Assembly: GCA_047921455.1 (NCBI GenBank)
Contig: JBLRWC010000005.1
Span: forward strand, 1-64,000
Length of the DNA stretch: 64,000 bases
Direction: 5' to 3'
From: XN24 sp047921455
GTDB lineage: Bacteria; Pseudomonadota; Gammaproteobacteria; Steroidobacterales; XN24
Part shown: piece by piece, positions 54,265 through 63,597 of the stretch
Layout: every line of letters begins with the position of its first letter
Numbering within the stretch: the first letter of the stretch is position 1
The notes under the pieces: generated by a model
Seen by the model: the letters and a program-made list of their open reading frames with translations, nothing else
What the model was told of the DNA's origin: nothing
Databases searched by the model: none
Program-made: the position numbers and the translations under genes

Positions 54265-55743
54265 CTACCGCTTCATGGAGTCGAAAAAGTCGGCATTCAC
54301 CTTCGTGTCCTGCAACTTGGAAAGCAGGAACTCGATTGCCGCCAGTTCGTCCATCGGGTGCAGCAGCTTGCGCAGGATCCACATCTTTTGCAATTCGTCC
54401 GGCGCGGTCAGCAAGTCCTCGCGCCGGGTACCCGAGCGATTGATATTCATTGCCGGGAAGATGCGCTTTTCGGCAATCCTGCGGTCGAGATGAATCTCGA
54501 GATTGCCGGTGCCCTTGAACTCCTCGTAAATGACGTCGTCCATGCGCGAACCGGTATCGATCAACGCGGTGGCGAGAATCGTCAGGCTGCCGCCCTCCTC
54601 GATGTTGCGCGCCGCGCCAAAAAAGCGCTTCGGCCGATGCAGGGCATTGGCGTCCACGCCGCCGGTCAGCACCTTGCCGGAGGACGGCACGACGGTGTTG
54701 TAGGCGCGCGCCAGGCGCGTGATGGAGTCAAGCAGGATCACCACGTCCTTCTTGTGCTCCACCAGCCGCTTGGCCTTTTCGATGACCATTTCGGCGACCT
54801 GCACGTGGCGCGTCGCCGGCTCGTCGAAGGTCGAGGAGATGACTTCGCCACGCACGGTGCGCGACATCTCGGTGACTTCCTCGGGCCGCTCGTCGATGAG
54901 CAGAACCATCAGGTAGCATTCCGGGTGGTTGGCGGCGATGCTCTGGGCGATGTTCTGCAGCAGCATGGTCTTGCCGGCCTTGGGCGGCGACACGATCAGG
55001 CCGCGCTGACCCTTGCCGACCGGCGCGACCAGGTCGATGATCCGTGCCATCAGGTCTTCGCGGCTGCCGTTGCCCTGCTCCATGCGCAGCCGCTCGTTCG
55101 GAAACAGCGGCGTCAGGTTCTCGAACAGCACCTTGTGGCGGGCACTTTCCGGGGAATCGTAGTTGATCTCGCCGACTTTCAGCAGGGCGAAATAACGCTC
55201 GCCTTCGCGAGGCGGCCGGATCAGGCCGGACACCGTGTCGCCGGTTCGCAGGCTGAAGCGCCGGATCTGGCTCGGGCTGACGTAAATATCGTCGGGACCG
55301 GCCAGGTAGGATCCGTCGGCAAACCGCAGGAAACCGAAACCGTCCTGCAAGATTTCCAGCACCCCGTCGCCGTAGATATCCTCGCCCTTGCGAGCATGGG
55401 CCCGCAGGATCGAAAACACGATGTCCTGCTTGCGGGAACGGGCCATGCTGTCGAGGCCCATGGATTCCGCCAGCGTGACCAGCTCGTGCGCCGGCCGCCG
55501 CTTGAGATCCGCCAGGTTCATGGCCGTCTTGGTGCGCTCCAGGTCCTCCTGGGAGATGACCTCGACTTCCTCCAGGTCCGGCAGCATATCCGGATGATGT
55601 CGATCACCACCACCACCGCCGCCGCCACCACCACCGCTCTTGCGACGCCGTGATTTCTTTCTGCCGCCGTCGCGGGGACCGCGGTGAGGGGACTGAGGAT
55701 TACCCGCTTGGGGCCCGTCGTTTCTGGTGCCGTCAGAGGCCAT
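54265..55743 (-). CDS. rho: Transcription termination factor Rho with basic Gly-rich N-terminal extension
   Basis: Rho is the hexameric RNA-dependent ATPase that terminates transcription. This 492-residue form carries about 74 extra residues before MNLADLKRRPAHELV, where the E. coli protein would start. The extension holds a basic stretch (GRKKSRRRKS, residues 27-36), ten consecutive glycines (37-46) and an acidic segment. The core shows the RNA-binding DILQDG-type segment VLEILQDGFGFLR, Walker A SPPKAGKTMLLQNIA, VILLDSITRLARAYN and TVVPSSGKVLTGGVD. An internal start at 55521 lacks a good ribosome site, so the longer form is preferred. It follows trxA by 66 bases. Confidence 0.95.
   Translation of the reverse strand: MASDGTRNDGPQAGNPQSPHRGPRDGGRKKSRRRKSGGGGGGGGGGDRHHPDMLPDLEEVEVISQEDLERTKTAMNLADLKRRPAHELVTLAESMGLDSMARSRKQDIVFSILRAHARKGEDIYGDGVLEILQDGFGFLRFADGSYLAGPDDIYVSPSQIRRFSLRTGDTVSGLIRPPREGERYFALLKVGEINYDSPESARHKVLFENLTPLFPNERLRMEQGNGSREDLMARIIDLVAPVGKGQRGLIVSPPKAGKTMLLQNIAQSIAANHPECYLMVLLIDERPEEVTEMSRTVRGEVISSTFDEPATRHVQVAEMVIEKAKRLVEHKKDVVILLDSITRLARAYNTVVPSSGKVLTGGVDANALHRPKRFFGAARNIEEGGSLTILATALIDTGSRMDDVIYEEFKGTGNLEIHLDRRIAEKRIFPAMNINRSGTRREDLLTAPDELQKMWILRKLLHPMDELAAIEFLLSKLQDTKVNADFFDSMKR
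55606..55635 (-). repeat. Ten-codon glycine (GGN) run in rho
   Basis: Ten consecutive GGT or GGC codons encode Gly37 to Gly46 of Rho. The trinucleotide tract is a plausible site for length variation by slippage, and any change would keep the frame. It joins a lysine/arginine-rich stretch to an acidic segment. Confidence 0.9.
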
Positions 55744-55783
55744 ATTGTGTTTCCGCGAGACGTATCATTAGCGTGGGTCGTCA

Positions 55784-55799
55784 GCGGCAAGACTGCCGC
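55784..55799 (-). other. Small hairpin in the trxA-rho gap
   Basis: A 6-bp perfect stem (55784-55789 with 55794-55799) and a 4-base loop lie just downstream of the trxA stop and before rho. There is no T-run on the minus strand, so it is not a standard terminator. It might shape the rho leader RNA, which is autoregulated in E. coli. Confidence 0.3.
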
Positions 55800-55809
55800 C
55801 GGCGCTTAG

Positions 55810-56136
55810 TCAGAGGTGTTGATCGAGAAATTCGGTGAGCTGCTTCTTGCTCACGGCGCCGACTTTCTGCGCTTCCACGGAGCCGTTCTTGAACAGCATC
55901 AACGTGGGGATGCCGCGAATTCCGAAACGGGGTGGGGTTTGCGGGTTCTCGTCGATATTGATCTTCGCGACCCGGACCTTGCCGGCATACTCACGCGAGA
56001 CCTCGTCGAGGATCGGCGCGATCATCTTGCAAGGCCCGCACCACTCCGCCCAGAAATCCAGCAGCACGGGAATTTCTGACTTGAGCACGTCGCTCTCGAA
56101 ACTGGAATCACTCGTGTATACGATTTCATCGCTCAC
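55810..56136 (-). CDS. trxA: Thioredoxin 1
   Basis: This 108-residue cytosolic thioredoxin has the active site DFWAEWCGPCKMIAP (C33 and C36) and the cis-proline motif IRGIPTLMLFKNG. A GTG at 56136 with GGAGG at a 9-base spacing is the start (VSDEIVYTSD); a longer open frame upstream has no family sequence. It precedes rho on the same strand and is divergent from rhlB, the neighbourhood seen in E. coli. It would also be the cytosolic electron donor for DsbD. Confidence 0.97.
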   Translation of the reverse strand: MSDEIVYTSDSSFESDVLKSEIPVLLDFWAEWCGPCKMIAPILDEVSREYAGKVRVAKINIDENPQTPPRFGIRGIPTLMLFKNGSVEAQKVGAVSKKQLTEFLDQHL

Positions 56137-56414
56137 TATTTTTTTCCTCCGTATGCCGGATGTCGAAACTGCATGGAAATTAGTCTTGGGCAGGAATACA
56201 ACCCCTGGAGCCGGGGTCAGCGATGCAGCTACGGGATGTGACGCGCCTCGCCCGATGAGGCACAATGTCGCTGCGCTCGCGGCTTAAAGGTTGAGAAATC
56301 TTCTGCGCGGGAGGCTCCGGGATGATATCCAGGGCCGTCAGGCCTGTATTCTGGCCCGGATTTCACGCCAGTTGCAATACCCTACCCTCTTTTTCCAGGA
56401 AGCATATAACAACA

Positions 56415-57878
56415 ATGTCTGAAGGACTGCTTACCCAGCTCAGCTTCGAAGAGCTGAATCTCCCTGAAAACATCATGCAGGGCTTGGCCGATGCGGGCTT
56501 CGATCGCTGCACGCCAATCCAGGCCGAGACACTGCCGATCGCCCTCGCCGGCGGCGATATCGCCGGCCAGGCGCAGACCGGCACTGGCAAAACCGCCGCC
56601 TTCCTGGTCGCCATGTTCGCCCACCTGCATCATAACCCGCCGAAGCCGACCCGCCAGCTCACGGATCCACGCGCGCTTATTATTGCGCCGACCAGGGAAC
56701 TCGCTATTCAGATCCACAAGGACGCGGAGCTGCTCGGCGCACATACCGGCCTGGTGCTGGGTCTCGCCTACGGCGGGACCGATTACGAGAAGCAGCGCGC
56801 TCACATCCAGGCCGGCGTGGATGTGCTGATTGGCACGCCCGGCCGCCTGATCGATTATTTCAAGCAGCGCATCTACGAGTTGCAGCATGTGCAGGTGCTG
56901 ATTCTCGACGAAGCCGACCGGATGTTCGACCTGGGCTTCATCAAGGACATCCGCTATGTCATGCGGCGGCTGCCACCCCCGCAGGACCGGCTCAACCTGG
57001 TGTTCTCGGCGACGCTCTCCCAGCGAGTGCTTGAGCTGGCCTACGAACATATGAACGACCCGTTGCTGGTGCGCATCGAGCCGGAGCAGGTCACCGCGGA
57101 AAAGGTGCGGCAACGCATCTACTTCCCGGCCAACAATGAAAAACTGGCGCTGTTGATCGGCTTGCTGCGCGAGAAGGAAGCCACCCGCACCATGGTGTTC
57201 GTCAACACCAAGCGGGAAGCGGACCGGGTACGGGACTATCTCGAGGCCAACGGCCTGCCGGCGGAAGTCATTTCCGGCGACGTGCCGCAGAAGAAACGCC
57301 AGAGAGTACTCAGCATGTTCCAGTCGGGCGAACTGGCGATCCTGGTTACGACCGACGTCGGCTCGCGTGGATTGCACATCCCGAGCGTTTCGCACGTCGT
57401 CAACTACGACCTGCCGCAGGATCGCGAAGACTATGTGCATCGCATCGGCCGCACGGCCCGGGCCGGCGAGTCCGGCGACGCTATCAGCCTCGGCTGCGAA
57501 ACCTATGTCCAGACCCTGCCGGAAATCGAAGACTATATCGGTATGAAAATCCCCGTCGAAACCATCGACCGGAGCCGCCTGCCGGAGATCGTGCGCCCCG
57601 CGCGCAGCAGTCGCCGGGAACGCACCGAGTGGGGATCACGGCCGGCGGAAGGGCGCGGAGGGCCCGGCGGCGGACCGCGTGGCCGGAGCCCGGGGGGCGG
57701 ACGATCCGGCAGCGGACGGTCCGGCAGCGGGCCGGCGCGGGGCGAGCGGGATAACCGCGCGGAGCCGGCGCAACCGCCGGCGAAGGATGCGGCCGGGGCT
57801 GGCGATGGCGCGCCGAAGAAGCGGCGCCGACGGCGCAAGCCCAAGTCAGCCGGTGGAAACCCGCCCGCGGCGGAGTAA
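56415..57878 (+). CDS. rhlB: DEAD-box RNA helicase RhlB
   Basis: This 487-residue ATP-dependent RNA helicase likely acts with the RNA degradosome. Motifs: Q-motif region FDRCTPIQAETLPIALAG, Walker A AQTGTGKT (53-60), PTRELAIQIH, TPGRLIDYF, DEAD in LILDEADRMFDLGF, SAT in VFSATLSQRV, and HRIGRTARAG. The tail after about residue 395 is rich in Gly, Arg and Ser, with a basic end KKRRRRRKPKSAGGNPP, typical of RNA binding. The ATG at 56415 (MSEGLLTQLSFEEL) is chosen over an upstream opening. The 278-base gap to trxA must hold divergent promoters, though no strong consensus pair is seen. Confidence 0.93.
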   Translation: MSEGLLTQLSFEELNLPENIMQGLADAGFDRCTPIQAETLPIALAGGDIAGQAQTGTGKTAAFLVAMFAHLHHNPPKPTRQLTDPRALIIAPTRELAIQIHKDAELLGAHTGLVLGLAYGGTDYEKQRAHIQAGVDVLIGTPGRLIDYFKQRIYELQHVQVLILDEADRMFDLGFIKDIRYVMRRLPPPQDRLNLVFSATLSQRVLELAYEHMNDPLLVRIEPEQVTAEKVRQRIYFPANNEKLALLIGLLREKEATRTMVFVNTKREADRVRDYLEANGLPAEVISGDVPQKKRQRVLSMFQSGELAILVTTDVGSRGLHIPSVSHVVNYDLPQDREDYVHRIGRTARAGESGDAISLGCETYVQTLPEIEDYIGMKIPVETIDRSRLPEIVRPARSSRRERTEWGSRPAEGRGGPGGGPRGRSPGGGRSGSGRSGSGPARGERDNRAEPAQPPAKDAAGAGDGAPKKRRRRRKPKSAGGNPPAAE

Positions 57879-57898
57879 GCGCTGCGCCATACAACGGC

Positions 57899-58594
57899 TC
57901 AACGACGGTCGCGGGATCGCCGCGCCGGCAACAGTTCGGTCACGCTATCGACGCTGTGAAAATCTTCCGCGGCGGAGGCGGGCAGCGACGAGTCCGGCCG
58001 CAGTATCGCCACCACCCGGCCGATGCCGTAGGCGTGCGCCGAGCGCAGCACGGGCAGGCTGTCATCCACCAGCAACGTACGCTGCGCCTCGAAGGGCTCG
58101 CGACCGCGCAGGCGTTCCCAGAACCCGGCATGCTCCTTCGGCAGGCCGAGATCGTGGCTGGAGTAAATCGCGTCGAGATATTGTGCCAGGCCGGTGCGCG
58201 CCAGCTTGACGGACAGTGAACCACGGTGCGCATTGGTTACCAGCACGACCCGCTTGCGCAATTCCCGCACAGCCAGCAGGAATTCCGGCACGTCCGGCAG
58301 AAAATCGATGTGGTCCTCGGCCTCGCGCTTCAGCGCCGCGACATCGAGGCCGAGTTCGCGGCTCCAGTGATCGAGGCAGTACCACTCCAGCGTGCCCCGG
58401 ACGGCGGCGAAACGCGGCGTCAGCACGGCCACCGCCTCGGCATGCGGCAGGCCGTGGAGCGCCGCGTAGCGCGCCGGGATCAACTCCTGCCAGAAGAAGT
58501 TATCGAACCTCAGGTCCAGCAGCGTACCGTCCATGTCGAGGAGCACGGTATCGTAGTGATCCCAATCGAACGGATGTCGGGAGACAAGTTCCAT
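57899..58594 (-). CDS. HAD-family nucleotidase (YrfG-like)
   Basis: This 231-residue haloacid dehalogenase-like hydrolase resembles E. coli YrfG, which dephosphorylates GMP and IMP. HAD motif I is VLLDMDGTLLDL (D20 and D22), motif II VVLVTNAHRGS, motif III lysine in GLPKEHAGFW, and motif IV LLVDDSLPVL. The cap region FFWQELIPARYAALHGLPHA is typical of the group. It is convergent with rhlB and divergent from cysQ (43 bases). Confidence 0.88.
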   Translation of the reverse strand: MELVSRHPFDWDHYDTVLLDMDGTLLDLRFDNFFWQELIPARYAALHGLPHAEAVAVLTPRFAAVRGTLEWYCLDHWSRELGLDVAALKREAEDHIDFLPDVPEFLLAVRELRKRVVLVTNAHRGSLSVKLARTGLAQYLDAIYSSHDLGLPKEHAGFWERLRGREPFEAQRTLLVDDSLPVLRSAHAYGIGRVVAILRPDSSLPASAAEDFHSVDSVTELLPARRSRDRR

Positions 58595-58637
58595 GGACCG
58601 GTATCATATACGGCCCTGACCCACTGGAGCTCAGCCC

Positions 58638-59438
<801 letters not shown>

Positions 59439-59440
59439 GC

Positions 59441-59755
59441 ATGAAAGCCATGCTGGTGTTCACCGCGGCCTTGCTGGCCATCATCTGGTTCTGGCATGCC
59501 AGCATGTCGGCCCGCGAGCACGCAAACGCAGCCGCAAGGGAAGCCTGCGGGCGCCTCCAGCTGGTGATGCTGGACGGGACCGTCTCGATCGCCCGGCTCT
59601 GGTTCAGGCGTGACGCCGACGGCCGGCTGCGAATTGAGCGCACCTATGGCTTCGAGTACACCGACGACGGCTACCGCCGCTTGCGCGGCTTCGTCGTCAC
59701 GCTGGGCCCGCGAGTGACCTCGGTGGGTCTGGCGGCCGACTCGGCAGTTGGCTAA
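59441..59755 (+). CDS. DUF3301 membrane-anchored protein
   Basis: This 104-residue protein has one N-terminal helix (VFTAALLAIIWFWHASM, residues about 5-21). A domain of the DUF3301 type follows, with AAREACGRLQLVMLDGTVS, LWFRRDADGRLRIERTYGFE and YRRLRGFVVTLG. The function is unknown. An ATG at 59441 is chosen; a GTG at 59435 overlapping the cysQ stop (GTGA) would add two residues and is about equally plausible. It is coupled to cysQ. Confidence 0.8.
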   Translation: MKAMLVFTAALLAIIWFWHASMSAREHANAAAREACGRLQLVMLDGTVSIARLWFRRDADGRLRIERTYGFEYTDDGYRRLRGFVVTLGPRVTSVGLAADSAVG

Positions 59756-59852
59756 GCTTGGCCCCATGCTGCGCACGGCGCGCGGCTAGCGCGACTATTC
59801 CCTTATCCGACCGACACCGTGCCTCGCGATTTGAGACCGACTGGCGCCTGCA

Positions 59853-60074
59853 ATGAAAGATCCCACCAAGGTCGACACCTACATCTTCGGCAACATGACC
59901 CGGCTCAAGGAGCTGCGGATCGCGCACCGGGACCTGGACGACGTCATCCTCAGGCTCGCGGAAAATCCGCTGGTGGACCAGTTGCAGTTAAAGCGGCTGA
60001 AGAAGCGCAAGCTGATGCTCAAGGACCTGATTGCCCGGCTGGAAAGCGAGCTGATTCCCGATTTGAACGCCTAG
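59853..60074 (+). CDS. DUF465 (YdcH-like) small helical protein
   Basis: This 73-residue cytosolic protein is almost all helix. HRDLDDVILRLAENPLVDQL and QLKRLKKRKLMLKDLIARLE match the DUF465 family, short coiled-coil proteins of unknown function. The C-terminal half is strongly basic. It has its own gap of 97 bases after the DUF3301 gene and ends convergently 8 bases from the RND exporter gene. Confidence 0.85.
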   Translation: MKDPTKVDTYIFGNMTRLKELRIAHRDLDDVILRLAENPLVDQLQLKRLKKRKLMLKDLIARLESELIPDLNA

Positions 60075-60082
60075 CGGCCTTG

Positions 60083-62437
60083 CTACTGTTCAGCCGGCCG
60101 GTCGTGCTGATACTTCGCGGGTAACAACCAGGTCGCCAACGCCGGCAACAGCAAGATGGCGCCGAACATGTTCACCAGGAACATGAAAGTCAGCAGAATG
60201 CCCATGTCCGCCTGGAACTGCAGCGGCGAGAATACCCATGTAAACACGCCGATCGCCAGCGTAATTCCGGTGAAGACCACGGCGTTGCCCGTCACTCTCA
60301 AGGTCATCCGGTAAGCGCCCTGGATACTGAGCCCTTGTTTCAGGAAGTACTGGAAGCGGCTGAAAATATAGATCCCGTAATCCACGCCGATGCCGACCCC
60401 CAGGGCCGCCACGGGCAGGGTATTGACCTTCAGGCCGATTTCCAGGAACGCCATCAACGCATATGCCAGCAAGGACACCAGCGCCAAGGGTATGACGATA
60501 CAGGCCACCGCGCGCAGTGACCGGAAACTGGCCCAGCACAGCAGAATCACGGCGCCAAACACGTAAATCAGGATGGGAAACTGGGAGGCGGCCACCTCCT
60601 CGTTCATCGCCGCCATCACACCGACGTTACCCGTGGCCAGCCGGAATTCGGTGCTTTCGAAGGCGAACTCCTCGCGCCAGGCCTTGACCTCCTCGACCAC
60701 CGTCTCGATAGTTTCCGCCTTGTGATCTTCCGTGAAAACCATCACGGGAATCACGCTGCAGTCGGCGTTGAGCAAGCCGGTGCTGGTTTCCACCCGCGCC
60801 AGCGCCTGCACCAGGACCTGTTCGTTACGTGACAGGGCGCGCCACGCCGGAAAGCCCTCGTTCCAGCCGGCAGTGACGATCTTGGCGACCTGCGGCAACG
60901 CCACCACGGTCTGGACGCCGGGCACATTCCGCATATGCCAGGCAAACTCATCGATGAGTTGCATAACCGAGTGGTCGATGCAGCCGTTCGGGCCGACCTC
61001 CACGATGACGTTGATCAAATCTACGCCGATGGAAAAATGCTCGGTGATGGCCTGCGAGTCGAGGTTGTAACGCGAATCGGGCCGCAGCTCCGGCACGCCG
61101 GCATGCAGATCGCCGATGCGCACCTGCGATCCTTTCCAGGCGCCGAACAGGAACAGGGCCACGGCAATCGCAATAATGACGGTCGCCGGGCCGCGCGTCG
61201 AAACTTTTGACAGGGTGTCCCACAGCGGCGCCATCTGTTGCGCACGATTCTGCAGTTTCTGCTTGTATTTCGGCCCGGGCTGCACATAGCTGATGAGGAC
61301 CGGCAGCAACACCAGGTTCGTCAGGATGATGCACGCCACGCCGAGCGAGGCCATGATCGCCATTTCCTGGATGATGCGAATCTCGATGAACAGGATAGTA
61401 ATAAAGCCGATGGTGTCCGAGATCAGCGCGATCCCTCCCGGCACCAGCAAGCGACGGAAAGTACTGCGCGCCGCGGCTTCCGGACCGGCGCCGTCGTAAA
61501 CCTCCGCCGCATAACCCGAAATCATCTGCACGCCGTGCGACACGCCGATGGCGAACACGAGGAATGGCACCAGCAGGCCCATCGGGTCGATGCCGAAACC
61601 AAGCAACGGCAGGGCGCCGAGTTCCCAGATGACGGCAAAAATGCTGCATACGAGCGGCACCAGGGTCAGCCTCAGCGACTGGCTGTAGATGAACACCAGC
61701 AAGGCGGTGATCAGCAGCGCCACGCCAAAGAACAGCACGATCCGGTTCGCGCCTTCCTTGATGTCACCGACTACCTTGGCAAAGCCGATGATGTGAACCT
61801 TGATCTGGTCAGTCTGGAATTCTTCGCGCACCTGCTCCTCGAGCAGCCGCGCGACGTCAAAATAGTCGAGCCGCTCCTGCGTGTCCGGATTGATTTCCAG
61901 CAGCTGTGCACTAATGATTGCACCGGAAAAATCGTTGGCCACGAGGCGGCCGACAATGCCGGCCTTGAGGATGTTTTCCCTGACTCGCTCCAGCCCCCGC
62001 GGGGTCGCCTGGAAGTCGGCCGGGATGACGTCGCCCGCCTCGATCCCCTCCTCGGTAACCTCGAGGTAGCGCACATTCGGTGTGAAAATCGAGGTGACGC
62101 GCGCCCGGTCCACCCCGGGGATGAAAAACACCGCGTCCGTTGCGGCGCCGAGAGTGCGGAAGAACTCCGCATTGAACATGTCGCCGCTCTCGTCCATCAA
62201 CGCGATCAGGATCCGGTCAGCGCCGCCGAAGTCCTCGTAGTGCTCGAGGAAGGTCTCCATGTACTCGTGCTCGAGCGGCAATTGCTTGCTGAAACCCGCG
62301 TCGACGCGCAGGCCGCTGATCGCACTCCATGCCAGCAGCAAGGTGGCCACGGCAAACACGGCGATCACGGCCGGGCGGTTGCCAAAAATGAAATTTTCGA
62401 GGGCTGAGATGATCCGGGAAGGGGTGGCGGCCGACAT
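60083..62437 (-). CDS. RND/MMPL-superfamily exporter
   Basis: This 784-residue inner-membrane protein has two repeats, each with one helix, a large periplasmic loop and five more helices (about 12 in total). The first repeat has a sterol-sensing-like helix set with GFGIDPMGLLVPFLVFAIGV, and the second has NTLPVAALGVGIGVDYGIYI. Such aspartates in the fourth helix of each repeat (D and GVDYG) drive proton coupling. MMPL proteins of this class export lipids or hopanoids. It follows the YCF48-like gene with 3 bases between, so they form one operon with the DUF1329 gene. The cargo is unknown. Confidence 0.87.
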   Translation of the reverse strand: MSAATPSRIISALENFIFGNRPAVIAVFAVATLLLAWSAISGLRVDAGFSKQLPLEHEYMETFLEHYEDFGGADRILIALMDESGDMFNAEFFRTLGAATDAVFFIPGVDRARVTSIFTPNVRYLEVTEEGIEAGDVIPADFQATPRGLERVRENILKAGIVGRLVANDFSGAIISAQLLEINPDTQERLDYFDVARLLEEQVREEFQTDQIKVHIIGFAKVVGDIKEGANRIVLFFGVALLITALLVFIYSQSLRLTLVPLVCSIFAVIWELGALPLLGFGIDPMGLLVPFLVFAIGVSHGVQMISGYAAEVYDGAGPEAAARSTFRRLLVPGGIALISDTIGFITILFIEIRIIQEMAIMASLGVACIILTNLVLLPVLISYVQPGPKYKQKLQNRAQQMAPLWDTLSKVSTRGPATVIIAIAVALFLFGAWKGSQVRIGDLHAGVPELRPDSRYNLDSQAITEHFSIGVDLINVIVEVGPNGCIDHSVMQLIDEFAWHMRNVPGVQTVVALPQVAKIVTAGWNEGFPAWRALSRNEQVLVQALARVETSTGLLNADCSVIPVMVFTEDHKAETIETVVEEVKAWREEFAFESTEFRLATGNVGVMAAMNEEVAASQFPILIYVFGAVILLCWASFRSLRAVACIVIPLALVSLLAYALMAFLEIGLKVNTLPVAALGVGIGVDYGIYIFSRFQYFLKQGLSIQGAYRMTLRVTGNAVVFTGITLAIGVFTWVFSPLQFQADMGILLTFMFLVNMFGAILLLPALATWLLPAKYQHDRPAEQ

Positions 62438-62440
62438 TCG

Positions 62441-63517
62441 CTAATCTCTCCCCGTTCTGTGCTGCTCGATGCGCTCGATACCCGGTTCGCCGATGACTAT
62501 CAGCGCACCGTCGGTGGTCGCCACCGCGCCGACCAACGCCATTCGATCCGGCCGCTGTTCGAGGCGAAACCGATCGCCTTCCCGGCTGATCAGCATCACG
62601 CCGGCCGTGCCCACCACGGCAACGCCGCCATCGGCGAGCCGGGCGCCGCCGAACAGCGACGTATCGACCGGCAGCGTGATGCCGCGCCAGTTTTCGCCTC
62701 CATCCCAGCTGCGGAACATATTGCCGCGCAAGCCGAACACCAGCAATGAATCGTCAGCCAGCCGCACGCCGCCGAAAAAAGAACCTTCGTAGGACGGATC
62801 GAGGGCGATCCAGGTAAAACCGCCGTCGTCGGAACGAAATATCGTGCCGGCCTCCGCCGCCAGGAAAACTTCGCCGTTCCCCGGAATAATGCGGTTCAGG
62901 TGCAGGTCGCCGGCAATGCCGCCGAGCTCCCCGTCGTCCCAGCCGGCATCGTCGTCGTCGGCATACTCGTCATCAGCATCCTGGTCCGCGTCAGGATCTG
63001 CCACATCACCGTACTCGACGAAATCCAGTTCCTCTTCCTGCCAACTCAAGCCGCCGTCGGCGCTGCGCAGGAAATAGCCGTAAGCACCGATTGCGAAGCC
63101 ATTCGATTCATCGGCAAACCAGACGTCCAGCAGCGGCGTCTCAAACTCGGGCGCCCAGTGGACCCGGCACCAGGTTTCGCCGCCGTCCTCGGTTCGCAAA
63201 ATAACCGCGTCGTGGCCCACGGCCCAGCCGAGGTTGCGGTCGTGGAACCAGACGCCGGTCAACAGCGACCGGGTCGGCGTACGCTTCTGGGTCCAGTTAC
63301 GTCCATCGTCTTCGCTGATGAGCACATGGCCACGGTCACCCACGGCGACGAAAGTCGCACCGACCTGCGCAATATCGAGCATGAGCGACTCAGTCGCGAG
63401 GGGCTTGACCAGGGACCACTCGCTCTCCGGCACGGGCGCCTCGCAAGCGGCGCGCGCAGCCATGGGAAACGCAACGAGCAGCAACGCCAGCAGCGGGAAA
63501 GGTACGATTCTGGGCAC
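62441..63517 (-). CDS. Exported YCF48-like beta-propeller protein with acidic insert
   Basis: This 358-residue protein has a signal peptide (residues 1-23, ending AARA) and a seven-bladed-propeller-like sequence. Five Asp-box/BNR motifs of S/R-x-D-x-G-x-x-W form are at about 68-75, 108-116, 151-159, 228-236 and 269-277. In photosynthetic relatives YCF48 helps photosystem II assembly; in non-photosynthetic bacteria these proteins occur beside MMPL exporters. A stretch at 171-203 is extremely rich in Asp and could bind calcium. The start is a GTG. It lies between the DUF1329 gene and the RND exporter. Confidence 0.82.
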   Translation of the reverse strand: MPRIVPFPLLALLLVAFPMAARAACEAPVPESEWSLVKPLATESLMLDIAQVGATFVAVGDRGHVLISEDDGRNWTQKRTPTRSLLTGVWFHDRNLGWAVGHDAVILRTEDGGETWCRVHWAPEFETPLLDVWFADESNGFAIGAYGYFLRSADGGLSWQEEELDFVEYGDVADPDADQDADDEYADDDDAGWDDGELGGIAGDLHLNRIIPGNGEVFLAAEAGTIFRSDDGGFTWIALDPSYEGSFFGGVRLADDSLLVFGLRGNMFRSWDGGENWRGITLPVDTSLFGGARLADGGVAVVGTAGVMLISREGDRFRLEQRPDRMALVGAVATTDGALIVIGEPGIERIEQHRTGRD

Positions 63518-63558
63518 GACCAGTGCGCCTCGCTCTACGAGTGGAGCCGAATGGCAAA

Positions 63559-63589
63559 GCGGGGGGCCCCAAAATGGGCACCCCCCCGC
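63559..63589 (-). terminator. Possible terminator or attenuator between DUF1329 and YCF48-like genes
   Basis: A GC-rich hairpin (63559-63570 with 63576-63589; 8 bp outer stem, small internal mismatch, AT-rich loop) is followed on the minus strand by three T residues. It sits between the DUF1329 stop and the YCF48-like GTG and could reduce read-through, or protect RNA ends. Confidence 0.4.
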
Positions 63590-63597
63590 CAGGCCGC

